DNA of 64,000 bases from Sagittula marina (GTDB lineage: Bacteria; Pseudomonadota; Alphaproteobacteria; Rhodobacterales; Rhodobacteraceae). Both the position numbers and the translations under genes were made by a program. This document shows positions 1 to 8,427 of the stretch, piece by piece; the stretch's first letter is position 1; the number at the start of each line of letters is the position of its first letter. The notes beneath the pieces were generated by a model. The model was not told the DNA's origin and made no database searches. It saw nothing but the letters and a program-made list of their open reading frames with translations. The DNA lies in contig NZ_JACIEJ010000001.1 of the NCBI RefSeq assembly GCF_014196795.1, forward strand, positions 248,001-312,000, in the 5' to 3' direction.

Positions 1-360
1 TTGTCCCAACAAAAGCGCCAGCATGGGCACGCCAAGAAAGCCGGTGTTGCCGATGGCCGCACACTGTGCCTCGATCGCGGCAGTGCAGGCATCTTGTCGC
101 CGCCAGAACGCAACGCCCATCCCGATGGCATAGGCAAAGGTCGTGCCCCAGAGGTAGGCGCTGGCCAGTTTAGGGTCAAAGATCTCGTCGATGGTCAGGT
201 TGGCGGAAAACCTGAAAAGCATGGCCGACAGGGCGAAATAAAACACGAACTTCGTCAGGTGAGCCGTGGCCTCCGGGCTGAAAAAGCGTGTGCGCGCCGC
301 GCCGTAGCCCAGCCCGATCAGGCCGAAAAAAGGCAGTGTCTTGAGGAAAATCGCCAACAT
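1..360 (-). CDS. AEC family transporter (auxin efflux carrier type), N-terminal part
   Basis: The reverse strand reads from ATG at 360 through 120 codons to the window edge, so the gene is cut at its C-terminal side. The translation starts MLAIFLKTLPFFGLIGLGYG and later carries IGNTGFLGVPML, the conserved helix of AEC/Mem_trans permeases, which normally have about 300 residues and ten membrane segments. Hydrophobic segments are visible near residues 3-20, 36-50 and 68-85. The family exports auxin-like or small organic acids in many organisms; the substrate cannot be told here. The family assignment is firm and the substrate unknown. Confidence 0.85.
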   Translation of the reverse strand, partial: MLAIFLKTLPFFGLIGLGYGAARTRFFSPEATAHLTKFVFYFALSAMLFRFSANLTIDEIFDPKLASAYLWGTTFAYAIGMGVAFWRRQDACTAAIEAQCAAIGNTGFLGVPMLALLLGQ

Positions 361-411
361 GGATACGTCGATAGCATGGGGGAGGGCGGCGTCAATGCGC
401 GCCGCGCGGCC

Positions 412-897
412 TCAGATGATGCTGGGGGCGGATGAGGGCAGAAAGATCACGCCGGTCAGCACATAGCGATGCCGCCCGGTGTCATCCGCGACAGGCAGGA
501 GCACGTCACATGTTTTGTCGTACGCAGGGTCTGGCCCAACGTAGGGAAAGCTGGCGCGCAGCGGCACGCCATCGGTGATGCAGGCTGCAAGCGCGCCCCA
601 GATGCGGGAGCCGGGACCTTTGCCCGGCAACTGTGCGAGTCCCTTGCCGGGGATCTGTTGCGTTCGCCCATTGCGCAGATGCGTGTCGAGGAACAAAAAT
701 ATAAAGTCGCTGATTGCGCCATCCGCGTCGAAAATGGCTTCGGTCAGGATTGTGCTATGCTCGGAGCCTACGAGGTGATGAACCTGTAACTCGGTCATCC
801 TGGGTGAGCGGCCGTCGATCTGAAGTTCGCGCCATTGGAAATAGAGATTACGCAAGGCCATAGGCAGGGTCGAGGGGCGGACGTCCGGTGTGTGCAT
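412..897 (-). CDS. PAS-like conserved hypothetical protein
   Basis: A 161-residue protein. The frame is open further upstream, but I chose ATG at 897 because a strong GAGGAGGG ribosome site lies just before it. It resembles the short PAS-fold proteins common in Rhodobacteraceae: a helical start, then a basic stretch (DGRSPRMTEL), a beta-rich core and a C-terminal strand ending in VLTGVIFLPS. No output domain, membrane segment or signal peptide is seen. It may be a small sensor or modulator; no function is proven. It lies 51 bases upstream of the AEC permease gene on the same strand, so the two could be co-transcribed. Confidence 0.6.
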   Translation of the reverse strand: MHTPDVRPSTLPMALRNLYFQWRELQIDGRSPRMTELQVHHLVGSEHSTILTEAIFDADGAISDFIFLFLDTHLRNGRTQQIPGKGLAQLPGKGPGSRIWGALAACITDGVPLRASFPYVGPDPAYDKTCDVLLPVADDTGRHRYVLTGVIFLPSSAPSII

Positions 898-1073
898 TCT
901 TCGCCCTCCTCTAAGTCCCAGTACATCAGGACCCTCGTAAATCAGGCAAGAAAACCAGATTCCCGGTTTTGAATGCAATACTGCCAAGGTCGCAGACACC
1001 GACCCGGCGTCAATACACGCAAAGATTGACAGGCCGCCGCCCGCTCTGGATCATTCCCGGTGGAGGACCCGCC

Positions 1074-2033
1074 ATGACCCGACAGCCAACCGCCACCGAC
1101 CTGCTATCTCGCGGGGAAATTCGTGCTTTGTCGCAACGCTCCGATGTGTGGGGCGTATGGCTTGTTTTCCATGCCTGGGGTCTGATCCTTGGGTCGGTGT
1201 GGATGTTTACCTTGTGGCCGAGCGTGTTGACCTTTGCATTGGCGGTCGTGGTGATTGGGTCGCGGCAGCTTGGGCTGGCGATCTTGATGCACGAGGCGGC
1301 GCATAACGCCCTGTTTCGCACGCGGCGCTGGAACGAACAGGTCGGCGCGTGGGTCTGTGGGCGACCGATCCTTGCGGATCTGGCAAGCTACCGGCACTAC
1401 CATCTGCAACATCACCGCCACACGCAAACGGACCGCGACCCGGACCTGAAACTGTCCCGGCCCTTTCCCACCACGCGCGCATCCCTACGGCGAAAGCTGA
1501 TCCGTGATCTCACTGGACAAACGGGGGTCAAACAACGTGCCGCCCAGATCGCCTTTGCCTTCAGGCTGGTGGGGGAAACGGACGGCGTGTCGAGCCAGGA
1601 TCTTGCGCAGGCGTTCTCCGGCCCTGTTCTGGGGCGCGCGTTGATGGTGAACGTCGGCCTGTTTGCACTGTTTTGGGCGATGGGGGCATGGTGGTACTGG
1701 CTGGCCTTCTGGCTGTTGCCATTGCTGACGTGGTTCCAGCTGGTGCTGCGCGTGCGCAACATCGCCGAACATGGTGCGGTAGAGGCCTCGGACGATCCTT
1801 TTCGGAACACGCGCACCACTTTGGCCAATCCCTTGGAGAGGTTGCTGGTCGCGCCTTATTGGGTGAACTATCATCTGGAGCATCATCTACTCATGCATGT
1901 GCCTGCCTATCGTTTGCCGCGCCTGCATCGCATCTTGCAGCAAAAGGGGCTGAGCACGCGTATGACTGTTGCACCGGGATATATCGACGTACTGCGTCAG
2001 GCGAGCGCCCGCAGGCCTGCGCCGCCCGCATGA
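1074..2033 (+). CDS. Fatty acid desaturase family protein
   Basis: A 319-residue membrane protein. The three histidine clusters of integral membrane di-iron desaturases and hydroxylases are visible: HEAAH at about 73-77, HLQHH at 110-114 and HLEHH at 267-271, with hydrophobic spans between them (about 30-68 and 190-222). The ATG at 1074 follows GGTGGAGGA, a good ribosome site, and replaces an upstream alternative at 969 that lacks one. Such enzymes use two iron ions and O2 to desaturate or hydroxylate acyl chains or carotenoids; the substrate is not determinable. Its stop overlaps the start of the CPBP gene (ATGA), so the pair is probably translationally coupled. Confidence 0.85.
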   Translation: MTRQPTATDLLSRGEIRALSQRSDVWGVWLVFHAWGLILGSVWMFTLWPSVLTFALAVVVIGSRQLGLAILMHEAAHNALFRTRRWNEQVGAWVCGRPILADLASYRHYHLQHHRHTQTDRDPDLKLSRPFPTTRASLRRKLIRDLTGQTGVKQRAAQIAFAFRLVGETDGVSSQDLAQAFSGPVLGRALMVNVGLFALFWAMGAWWYWLAFWLLPLLTWFQLVLRVRNIAEHGAVEASDDPFRNTRTTLANPLERLLVAPYWVNYHLEHHLLMHVPAYRLPRLHRILQQKGLSTRMTVAPGYIDVLRQASARRPAPPA

Positions 2034-2929
2034 ACCACCAGCGCTATTCTCGATATGCCATTCTGACCGCACCGGCGCGGCCGTCCCGCGCGTTGTGGCG
2101 TCTTGCTTTGGGCTTTGTGCTGGCGGCTGTGGTAATGTTTGGCTTGGCCCGTGGGGTAATGGCGGTGGTCGGCGTTGTTCTCAGCCCCGATGCCGCGTTC
2201 GCGCTTGCCACGGCGATCGAGACCTCTGACACGCCCTTCGGCCTTTTGGCGCTGCTCTTCCTGATGGGGGCCATGGGCCTTGGCACCATCGTTGCGACAG
2301 AGGTGGTGAACCGTCGCTCTGCCGCCAGCTTGTTCGGTCCGCTTGGCCTGTTCTGGCCACAGTTCCTGCGTGTCGCGGCCGCGTTGATCGTGTTGAATGT
2401 CTTGGTCGCCCTGCTGCCGCCGTGGGCATACTATTCGGATACGACACCGGGCGTGCCTTTGGGGAGGTGGGTGGTACTACTTCCGCTGACGATGCTTGCG
2501 CTTCTGGTGCAGACTGGCTCCGAAGAGTTGCTGTTTCGCGGTTACCTGCAAAGCCAACTGGCGGCGCGATTCAGCCATCCGGTTATCTGGCTGACCGTAC
2601 CCTCGTTGATGTTCGCATTGGGCCACCACGCGCCGGAGACTTACGGCAGCAATGCGTGGCTGATCACAGGCTGGGCGTTTGTTTTCGGGCTGGCCGCAGC
2701 GGATCTGACAGCGCGCTCCGGCAGCTTGGGGCCTGCCATGGCGTTGCACTTGGTGAACAACTTCGGCGCCATTGCAGTGGTTTCGATGCAAGGCGATATG
2801 TCGGGGTTGGCACTGGCGAGGCTGCCATTCGGGCCACCGGATGAGGCCGCGGTCGCCGCGATCCTACCTGTGGACCTTGCCATGATGCTGGCTAGCTGGC
2901 TGGCCGCGCGGCTGGCGCTGAGGCTCTGA
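2030..2929 (+). CDS. CPBP family intramembrane metalloprotease
   Basis: A 299-residue polytopic protein whose ATG overlaps the desaturase stop by four bases. The CPBP (Abi, CAAX prenyl protease 2-like) signature is complete: EELLFR at about 165-170, a histidine pair at 199-200, and HLVNN at 240-244. About seven or eight hydrophobic segments are visible. Family members cleave membrane proteins or peptides; bacterial substrates are mostly unknown. Coupling to the desaturase suggests a membrane homeostasis role, but that is inference. Confidence 0.85.
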   Translation: MNHQRYSRYAILTAPARPSRALWRLALGFVLAAVVMFGLARGVMAVVGVVLSPDAAFALATAIETSDTPFGLLALLFLMGAMGLGTIVATEVVNRRSAASLFGPLGLFWPQFLRVAAALIVLNVLVALLPPWAYYSDTTPGVPLGRWVVLLPLTMLALLVQTGSEELLFRGYLQSQLAARFSHPVIWLTVPSLMFALGHHAPETYGSNAWLITGWAFVFGLAAADLTARSGSLGPAMALHLVNNFGAIAVVSMQGDMSGLALARLPFGPPDEAAVAAILPVDLAMMLASWLAARLALRL

Positions 2930-2930
2930 A

Positions 2931-2968
2931 ACGAAAAACGCGGGGCAGCCGAACTGCCCCGCGTCTGT
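2931..2968 (-). terminator. Rho-independent terminator of the porin gene
   Basis: A perfect ten-base stem (CGCGGGGCAG, 2939-2948, with its complement at 2954-2963) and a five-base loop. On the minus strand it is followed by TTTTTCGTTT, so it mainly ends the porin transcript. It sits between convergent genes and may also stop transcription from the CPBP gene. Confidence 0.85.
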
Positions 2969-2989
2969 TTGATCCGAACATTGTCGAAA

Positions 2990-3940
2990 TCAGAAGTCGT
3001 AGCCGACAACCGGCTCGAACACGCCGGTCAGGCGGTCAACCGTGGTTTCGCGCGAGGCGGCCTTGTTGCCGATGCTCATGTTGATGCCCACGCGCATGTT
3101 GTTCACGTTGTCATCCAGGCCTTCAACGTTGATCGTGCCAAGGTCGGCGAACAGTTTTGCATTTGTACCAACGGAGTAGGCACCGCCGACACGCAGCGAT
3201 TTCGCCGTCACGGGCGCGCCGATGCCGTCAGCTTCGAGCTTGGACGCGGAACCGTAGGCCATCCACTGCGTGTTGAACGCATAATCGCCAGAGAGGCTGA
3301 GTGCCGACAGATCGACGTCTTCGATCGACATGTGCGCAGCATCAAGGTTCGCGGACCAGTTCGACGTGTCGTAGGACACCGACAGGATCGTCAGGGGGTC
3401 GAAGTCAACGTTGAGGTCTTCGTTCACGATGTGAGTCGAAAGAGAAGCGGTCACGCCGTAGGTGCTGACGTAGCCGACATGCAGACCGGTCAGGCTGTCG
3501 ATACCAAGGGTGTCGTTGTTGTCCAGGCGAGTGTAGCTCAGGCGACCGAAATAGGTGCCGTTGTCATATGCGACGCCCAGTTCCTGTGCGCCCAAATCGA
3601 GACCAACGCCGCCAAGGCTGATGGACGCATTTGCTTGCGACAGGTCGGCACGGAACGCGGAGCCAAAGGTGTAGCCTGCGCCGATCTGACCGAACTTCAG
3701 CGACAAGGAGCCATTGGCATCTTCGGGGTCGATGGTCAGGCTGGTGCCGGACACCCAGGCGTCGGCGGCGCCAAAGCCGATACCGACTTCACCATGGACA
3801 GTCGTCAGGCCGAAATCGCCCGCGTCGTCGTTCCGGAATTCGCCGTAGGAGGCTTCGAACTCACCAAAGGTCAACTCTTGGGCGGACGCTGCTGTGGTGC
3901 CAAGTGCCGTCGCGGCCAAAAGAATGTAAACAGATTTCAT
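2990..3940 (-). CDS. Small outer membrane porin of the roseobacter type
   Basis: A 316-residue protein with a clear Sec signal peptide (MKSVYILLAATALGTTAASA, cleavage before QE). The rest is a run of alternating beta strands rich in Gly, Ser, Asp and aromatic residues, and it ends in GYDF, the terminal Phe expected for BAM-dependent barrels. GGAG precedes the ATG with suitable spacing. Proteins of this kind are abundant in Rhodobacteraceae and presumably form general or anion-preferring pores; the specificity is unknown. It is a single-gene unit divergent from accD, with its own strong terminator. Confidence 0.8.
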   Translation of the reverse strand: MKSVYILLAATALGTTAASAQELTFGEFEASYGEFRNDDAGDFGLTTVHGEVGIGFGAADAWVSGTSLTIDPEDANGSLSLKFGQIGAGYTFGSAFRADLSQANASISLGGVGLDLGAQELGVAYDNGTYFGRLSYTRLDNNDTLGIDSLTGLHVGYVSTYGVTASLSTHIVNEDLNVDFDPLTILSVSYDTSNWSANLDAAHMSIEDVDLSALSLSGDYAFNTQWMAYGSASKLEADGIGAPVTAKSLRVGGAYSVGTNAKLFADLGTINVEGLDDNVNNMRVGINMSIGNKAASRETTVDRLTGVFEPVVGYDF

Positions 3941-4173
3941 TAGTCGTACTCCATGCGCAAGTGAACGTTGGATGCGCTGTATCGCGGGCCTCTAGATCCC
4001 TGAGGGGGCGTGCGGAAGAGATTTTGGGCGGTGGCGCAGGTCAGGCCGCTCTTGGTGTGGCAAATAGGGCGCGATTTAATTTCCGGCGGGTAAACGCGTG
4101 TTCGATATGTGCGAATTGCATTTTGTCGCAGGCAGGCATACATGCGGGGCCAAGCTGAACCATCGGGGTCTCC

Positions 4174-5112
4174 ATGAACTGGATCACCAACTACGTCCGT
4201 CCGCGCATCAACTCGATTTTTTCCCGTCGAGAGATACCAGAAAACCTGTGGTCGAAGTGCGACAACTGCGGCACGATGCTGTTCCATCGCGAGATCAGCG
4301 ATAATCTGAACGTCTGCACGAATTGTTCACATCACATGAACATAACGCCGCGCGACCGTTTCCTGTCGCTGTTCGACGGCGGTGTCTTCGCAGAAGTCGC
4401 GGTGCCGGAGCCTGTCGCCGACCCGTTGCAGTTCCGGGATTCCAAAAAGTACCCCGACCGGATGCGTGCCGCGCAAAAATCCACTGGCGAGAAAGAGGCC
4501 ATGCTGGTCGCCGCCGGGGAAATCGGGCGCACGCCCGTTGTCTGTGCCGCGCAGGATTTCAGCTTCATGGCCGGGTCCATGGGCATGTATGTCGGCAACG
4601 CGATCGTTGCCGCAGCGCAAGAAGCTGTAAAGTTGCGCCGTCCGTTGATCTTGTTTTCTGCCGCTGGCGGCGCGCGGATGCAGGAGGGGATCTTGTCCCT
4701 GATGCAGATGCCGCGCACGACCGTGGCCGTTCAGATGCTGCGCGAGGCGGGTTTGCCCTACATCGTGGTGCTGACACATCCGACGACGGGTGGGGTGACG
4801 GCGTCTTACGCGATGCTGGGCGACGTTCAGATCGCAGAGCCAAACGCGCTCATCTGCTTTGCCGGGCCGCGCGTGATCGAACAGACCATCCGTGAAAAGC
4901 TGCCCGAGGGGTTCCAGCGGGCGGAGTATTTGCTTGAGCACGGGATGCTTGACCGCGTCACCGACCGTCGGGAGATGCGCAAGGAGCTGATCGTTCTGTG
5001 CCGGCAACTGATGAAGATGCCGCCGCCCACATGGGGTGACCTGCCCAAACCCGGCTCGGAAGAGCTGTCCCCAGAGGCCAATATCGCGCCGGACCCCGCC
5101 CCGAAGGCCTGA
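4174..5112 (+). CDS. accD: Acetyl-CoA carboxylase carboxyltransferase subunit beta
   Basis: A 312-residue protein matching AccD over its full length. The N-terminal zinc ribbon is visible (C29, C32, C48, C51, in CDNCGT and CTNCSHH), followed by the crotonase-like carboxyltransferase core with the SAAGGARMQEG loop and a GGVTASYAMLGD segment. With AccA it transfers the carboxyl group from biotin carrier protein to acetyl-CoA, giving malonyl-CoA for fatty acid synthesis in the cytoplasm. It is followed after 21 bases by folC, an arrangement common in bacteria. The usual length is about 290-310 residues. Confidence 0.97.
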   Translation: MNWITNYVRPRINSIFSRREIPENLWSKCDNCGTMLFHREISDNLNVCTNCSHHMNITPRDRFLSLFDGGVFAEVAVPEPVADPLQFRDSKKYPDRMRAAQKSTGEKEAMLVAAGEIGRTPVVCAAQDFSFMAGSMGMYVGNAIVAAAQEAVKLRRPLILFSAAGGARMQEGILSLMQMPRTTVAVQMLREAGLPYIVVLTHPTTGGVTASYAMLGDVQIAEPNALICFAGPRVIEQTIREKLPEGFQRAEYLLEHGMLDRVTDRREMRKELIVLCRQLMKMPPPTWGDLPKPGSEELSPEANIAPDPAPKA

Positions 5113-5133
5113 TATCGTCAAGGATTTCCAGAG

Positions 5134-6408
5134 ATGGACACCCAAGGGTCTGACCTGATCCTCGAGCGTCTGATGACGCTGCATCCCAAAGTCATTGACC
5201 TTGTGCTTGACCGTGTCTGGCGCCTGCTTGAGGCGCTGGATCACCCGGAGCGCAAGCTGCCCCCAGTGATCCACCTCGCAGGCACCAATGGCAAGGGGTC
5301 GACCCAAGCGATGATCCGAGCTGGGTTGGAAGCCGCAGGTCAGCGTGTGCATGCCTATACCTCGCCGCATCTTGTGCGCTTTCACGAGCGCATTCGTCTG
5401 GCGGGCGATCTGATTTCCGAAGATGCGCTGATGGCAGCGCTGGACGAATGCGAGGCGGCCAATGGCGGTGCGCCGATCACGTATTTCGAGATCACCACCT
5501 GCGCCGGGTTGCTGGCCATGTCGCGCGTGCCTGCCGATTACACGCTGTTGGAAACAGGGCTTGGTGGGCGGTTGGACGCGACCAACGTGGTGGCGCAGCC
5601 CGCCATTACAGTTCTGACACCGATTTCGATGGACCATGAGCAATTCCTTGGTGATACGCTGGCCAAGATCGCAGGCGAAAAGGCCGGCATCATCAAGCGT
5701 GGCGTTCCTTGCGTGGTTGGACCGCAACCCGATGAGGCGCTCGAAGTGATCGAGGCGCAAGCGGCACGGCTCGGTGCGCCGCTGTTGGTGCACGGCCAGC
5801 ACTGGCACGCGTTCGAAGAGCGTGACCGCCTGATCTATCAAGACGAAACCGGACTGCTGGACCTGCCTTTGCCCTCGCTGCCCGGCGCGCATCAGATCGA
5901 AAACGCGGGCGCCGCGCTGGCCGTTCTGCGCCATCTGAACGTGGGCGAGGCGGCCTTTGAAGGGGCCGTGACGGATGCGAAGTGGCCTGCCCGAATGCAA
6001 CGCTTGCGCCACGGGCCTTTGTCTGAGGCCGCCCCGAATATAGAGCTTTGGCTTGACGGCGGGCACAACCCAGCCGCGGGAGAGGCGATGGCCCGCCATC
6101 TCTCAACGCTGAAAAAACGCCCGACCTATTTGATCTGCGGTATGCTGAATACCAAGGATGCGCGCGGATTTCTGCGGCCAGTCTCCCCACAGGCAGAAGG
6201 GCTGTTCGCCGTTTCGATCCCCGGCGAAGCAAACACTCTTTCGGCGGAGGACACGGCTGCAATCGCTGCCGAGGTTGGTTTTGACGCTAGGATTTCAGAA
6301 AGCGTAAACAGTGCTTTGGCGCATATTTCCGGTGTTTCGCCCTATGCGCGTGTGGTGATCTGCGGCTCGCTTTATCTAGCCGGGCAAGTGCTGAGGCGTA
6401 ACGGTTGA
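5134..6408 (+). CDS. folC: Bifunctional folylpolyglutamate synthase / dihydrofolate synthase
   Basis: A 424-residue Mur ligase-type protein. The ATP-binding loop GTNGKGST lies at about 50-57, followed by SPHLVRFHERIRL (the omega-loop and folate region), ETGLGGRLDATN and a late DGGHNPAAGEAM. It adds L-glutamate to dihydropteroate and then to tetrahydrofolate. It lies immediately downstream of accD on the same strand and is probably co-transcribed. Length and motifs are normal. Confidence 0.97.
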   Translation: MDTQGSDLILERLMTLHPKVIDLVLDRVWRLLEALDHPERKLPPVIHLAGTNGKGSTQAMIRAGLEAAGQRVHAYTSPHLVRFHERIRLAGDLISEDALMAALDECEAANGGAPITYFEITTCAGLLAMSRVPADYTLLETGLGGRLDATNVVAQPAITVLTPISMDHEQFLGDTLAKIAGEKAGIIKRGVPCVVGPQPDEALEVIEAQAARLGAPLLVHGQHWHAFEERDRLIYQDETGLLDLPLPSLPGAHQIENAGAALAVLRHLNVGEAAFEGAVTDAKWPARMQRLRHGPLSEAAPNIELWLDGGHNPAAGEAMARHLSTLKKRPTYLICGMLNTKDARGFLRPVSPQAEGLFAVSIPGEANTLSAEDTAAIAAEVGFDARISESVNSALAHISGVSPYARVVICGSLYLAGQVLRRNG

Positions 6409-6474
6409 CACATCAAGGGTGATACAATAGCCAGAAATACGTATTTACTGAACTAAGCAAGGGATCGTACCGAA

Positions 6475-6882
6475 ATGCCGTTCCGCCTTGCTTGTTTCTC
6501 AGACGCCATGATGCTCGTAACGCACTGGGATGGTCGTGTCACCGTTGGCGATCTGGCGCGAGGCTACGATGCCTACCGGCAACATCCCGAGGTCGACCAC
6601 GTTACCAAGCATCTGCAGGATTTGCGCAGCGTCGAGGATCTGGCCGTGTTTCGAGACGGGCTGATGATGTTGGCGGATGTGGTGCGGCAAGACAGTGCCA
6701 GCAGAGTCATTCCATGCATGACCGCCTTCGTCGTCCGGGATGTGCGTTTTCTTTCCGAACTTCTCAACTACGCCGCTGATTTGTCGCGCGCTCCGGCGCT
6801 GACCGCCCGTGTGTTTGACGACCTGGCCGTCGCGCTCACATGGCTTGGTGTTTCCCCGGATTTCGACATCGTTTCCATTTGA
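6475..6882 (+). CDS. Conserved hypothetical protein, possibly STAS/SpoIIAA-like
   Basis: A 135-residue soluble protein without signal peptide or membrane segment. The pattern WDGRVTVGDL, then AYRQHPEVDH, then QDLRSVEDL resembles small proteins with a STAS/SpoIIAA-like fold, in which a mid-strand Asp-Leu-Arg follows an amphipathic helix; this is a weak analogy. It stands alone between folC and the rhodanese gene. No function is proposed. Confidence 0.6.
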   Translation: MPFRLACFSDAMMLVTHWDGRVTVGDLARGYDAYRQHPEVDHVTKHLQDLRSVEDLAVFRDGLMMLADVVRQDSASRVIPCMTAFVVRDVRFLSELLNYAADLSRAPALTARVFDDLAVALTWLGVSPDFDIVSI

Positions 6883-6926
6883 GGTCGGCGGAGGCAGGCG
6901 GTAGGCATCATCAAATGGTGTGTATG

Positions 6927-6956
6927 TTGACTGAATCCTGTGCTTTGGCCTATATC
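6927..6956 (+). promoter_or_regulatory. Candidate sigma70-type promoter of the rhodanese-like gene
   Basis: TTGACT at 6927-6932 and TATATC at 6951-6956 are separated by 18 bases, placing a start near 6963, about 50 bases before the ATG at 7013. It is a reasonable match to the housekeeping consensus in an otherwise GC-rich gap. Confidence 0.5.
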
Positions 6957-7012
6957 TGTGGACAAATACAAGGGTTAGTGGCCTGCCAAGGGCCCGCAGA
7001 GGACGAGCAGTA

Positions 7013-7585
7013 ATGGTGAAAGGTCTTTTTCCGACCGTTTGTGCCGCCATGGTCTTGGCGCTGCCCGCCTATGGTCAATCCAGTCGTATCACGCAGGACA
7101 TGGCCGATTTCGAGACATCGATGAATGGTCACGCCTTGCGTATTCAGCGAAATGGCGCGGCCTGTCCGCCGTCCTGTGTTCAGCCAATGCAGGCGGCCTC
7201 GGGCGTTGTGACTGTGGCCGAACTCGAAGTGTTGGATTTCCTCGATCTATTTGTCTCCTCGGGGCAAGGCCTGTTGGTGGACGTGCGTTTCCCCGATGGA
7301 TTTGCGTCTGGGACCGTTCCGGGCGCGGTCAATGTGCCGGAAGCGACGCTGCGGTCGGACAACCCCTACCGGGAGGATCTGCTCAGCGCGCTGGGCGTGC
7401 GCAGTGGGGACTTCTCCAGTGCTTTCGATCTTGTGATCCTTGGCGGTGGTCCGGACGATGCGCAGGCCCCCGAAGCGGTGCGCGCCTTGCTGGAGGCGGG
7501 GTACCCAGAGACCAAGTTGAAGTACTACAGGGGTGGCGTTGCCGCATGGCGAGGGCTGGGTCTGGACCTGGCGACGGGCCAATGA
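7013..7585 (+). CDS. Exported rhodanese-like protein, catalytic Cys absent
   Basis: A 190-residue protein with a signal peptide (hydrophobic core about 4-20, cleavage after AYG). The mature part matches a rhodanese domain: VDVRFPDGFASGTVPGAVNV, then the loop region near LVILGGG, then YYRGGVAAWRGLGL. Where active rhodaneses have Cys in the loop after this strand, this one has GGG, so sulfur transfer is unlikely and a binding role is more plausible. Two cysteines near the N-terminus (AACPPSCV) could form a disulfide in the periplasm. Two LysM protein genes follow on the same strand. Confidence 0.75.
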   Translation: MVKGLFPTVCAAMVLALPAYGQSSRITQDMADFETSMNGHALRIQRNGAACPPSCVQPMQAASGVVTVAELEVLDFLDLFVSSGQGLLVDVRFPDGFASGTVPGAVNVPEATLRSDNPYREDLLSALGVRSGDFSSAFDLVILGGGPDDAQAPEAVRALLEAGYPETKLKYYRGGVAAWRGLGLDLATGQ

Positions 7586-7613
7586 TGTCACGGTCGGGAC
7601 GGGGGAAGCAGGC

Positions 7614-8213
7614 ATGATCCGTATGGTCCTTTTCGCACTGGGGTTTTTGGCAATCACGTTGACATTGCTCGTTCTGCAGCCGGGCGCACAGAAATCCGCG
7701 AATGATCCGACGTCTGGTCAGGTTGCGGTCACACGCGCGCAACCGGCGTTGACGGCTGTAGAGACTGACCTTGAGGACGCTGTTGCCGCTGCTTTGACAC
7801 GGCAGGGAATAGCAGACTCCGCGCCAGAGCCAGAAGTCGCTCGTGTTGCGCCCGCCACGCGAAGTCCGCTCCCCTCCGCCGTCGTGCCGGTGGATGATCA
7901 GGAATTGCGGCGCATGACATGGGAAACGCTGTCCAGCCTGAACCATGCTACTGGACGTGACAGCGCTCCGGGCCAGCCGGGCAGCCTCCTGCACACGATC
8001 GTGCGTCGCTCGCTCGACGGGACATCTGCCAAGGGCAGCACCGCGGAGTCCGGTGTTTACGTGGTGCAGTCGGGGGATAGCCTCGTGTCGATCGCGGAGC
8101 GGATCTACGGTGACGTCAACATGACCGGCCCGCTGTTCGCGGCCAATCAAGCGATTCTGTCTCGTCCCGATGACCTCCGCACAGGCCAGACCTTGGTGTT
8201 GCCGGAGCGCTAG
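7614..8213 (+). CDS. LysM domain membrane-anchored protein
   Basis: A 199-residue protein. I chose ATG at 7614, preceded by GGGGGAAG, over a longer frame that overlaps the rhodanese gene. An N-terminal hydrophobic segment (about 3-21) looks like an uncleaved anchor or signal. A low-complexity Pro/Ala/Ser-rich linker follows, then one C-terminal LysM domain (YVVQSGDSLVSIAERIYGD to LVLPER). LysM domains bind N-acetylglucosamine polymers such as peptidoglycan, so an envelope role is likely. The next gene has the same architecture, suggesting ancient duplication. Confidence 0.8.
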   Translation: MIRMVLFALGFLAITLTLLVLQPGAQKSANDPTSGQVAVTRAQPALTAVETDLEDAVAAALTRQGIADSAPEPEVARVAPATRSPLPSAVVPVDDQELRRMTWETLSSLNHATGRDSAPGQPGSLLHTIVRRSLDGTSAKGSTAESGVYVVQSGDSLVSIAERIYGDVNMTGPLFAANQAILSRPDDLRTGQTLVLPER

Positions 8214-8274
8214 GGCTCTGCCCTTCGATCAGCGTGATGCGTAATTGGGCACATTTAGAACTTGCATCTATATG

Positions 8275-8304
8275 TTGACGCGTCACGGGTGATTCGCCTA
8301 TGCT
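8275..8304 (+). promoter_or_regulatory. Candidate sigma70-type promoter of the second LysM gene
   Basis: TTGACG at 8275-8280 and TATGCT at 8299-8304 with an 18-base spacer. It lies about 120 bases before the LysM ATG at 8424 and about 50 bases before the short frame at 8359. Confidence 0.5.
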
Positions 8305-8358
8305 GTTTGAAACCATGCGGACTGCCAATCATCGCGTGGATTTCGAGGGATGTTTACC

Positions 8359-8427
8359 ATGATTTCGCGCTGCGAATTGTCCGGTCTTCTGGCCGGTGTC
8401 GGGCTTGTTGCGAGCTTCGCCACATGA
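8359..8427 (+). CDS. Possible 22-residue leader peptide, coupled to the LysM gene
   Basis: ATG at 8359 opens 22 codons ending in TGA at 8425-8427, which overlaps the LysM start codon as ATGA. The sequence GAGG lies ten bases upstream. The peptide is hydrophobic (MISRCELSGLLAGVGLVASF then AT). The position downstream of a candidate promoter and the exact stop/start overlap suggest translational coupling, but so short a frame can occur by chance. Confidence 0.3.
   Translation: MISRCELSGLLAGVGLVASFAT

Noticed and set aside
4327-6099. 590-codon open frame on the minus strand opposite accD and folC
   Set aside because: It lies wholly antisense to two certain genes, has no ribosome site and its composition (His, Gln, Arg-rich) is typical of shadow frames in GC-rich DNA.
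6405-6428. TTGACA and TACAAT upstream of the 6475 gene as a promoter
   Set aside because: The two hexamers are only 12 bases apart, too close for a sigma70 promoter, and TTGACA overlaps the folC stop.
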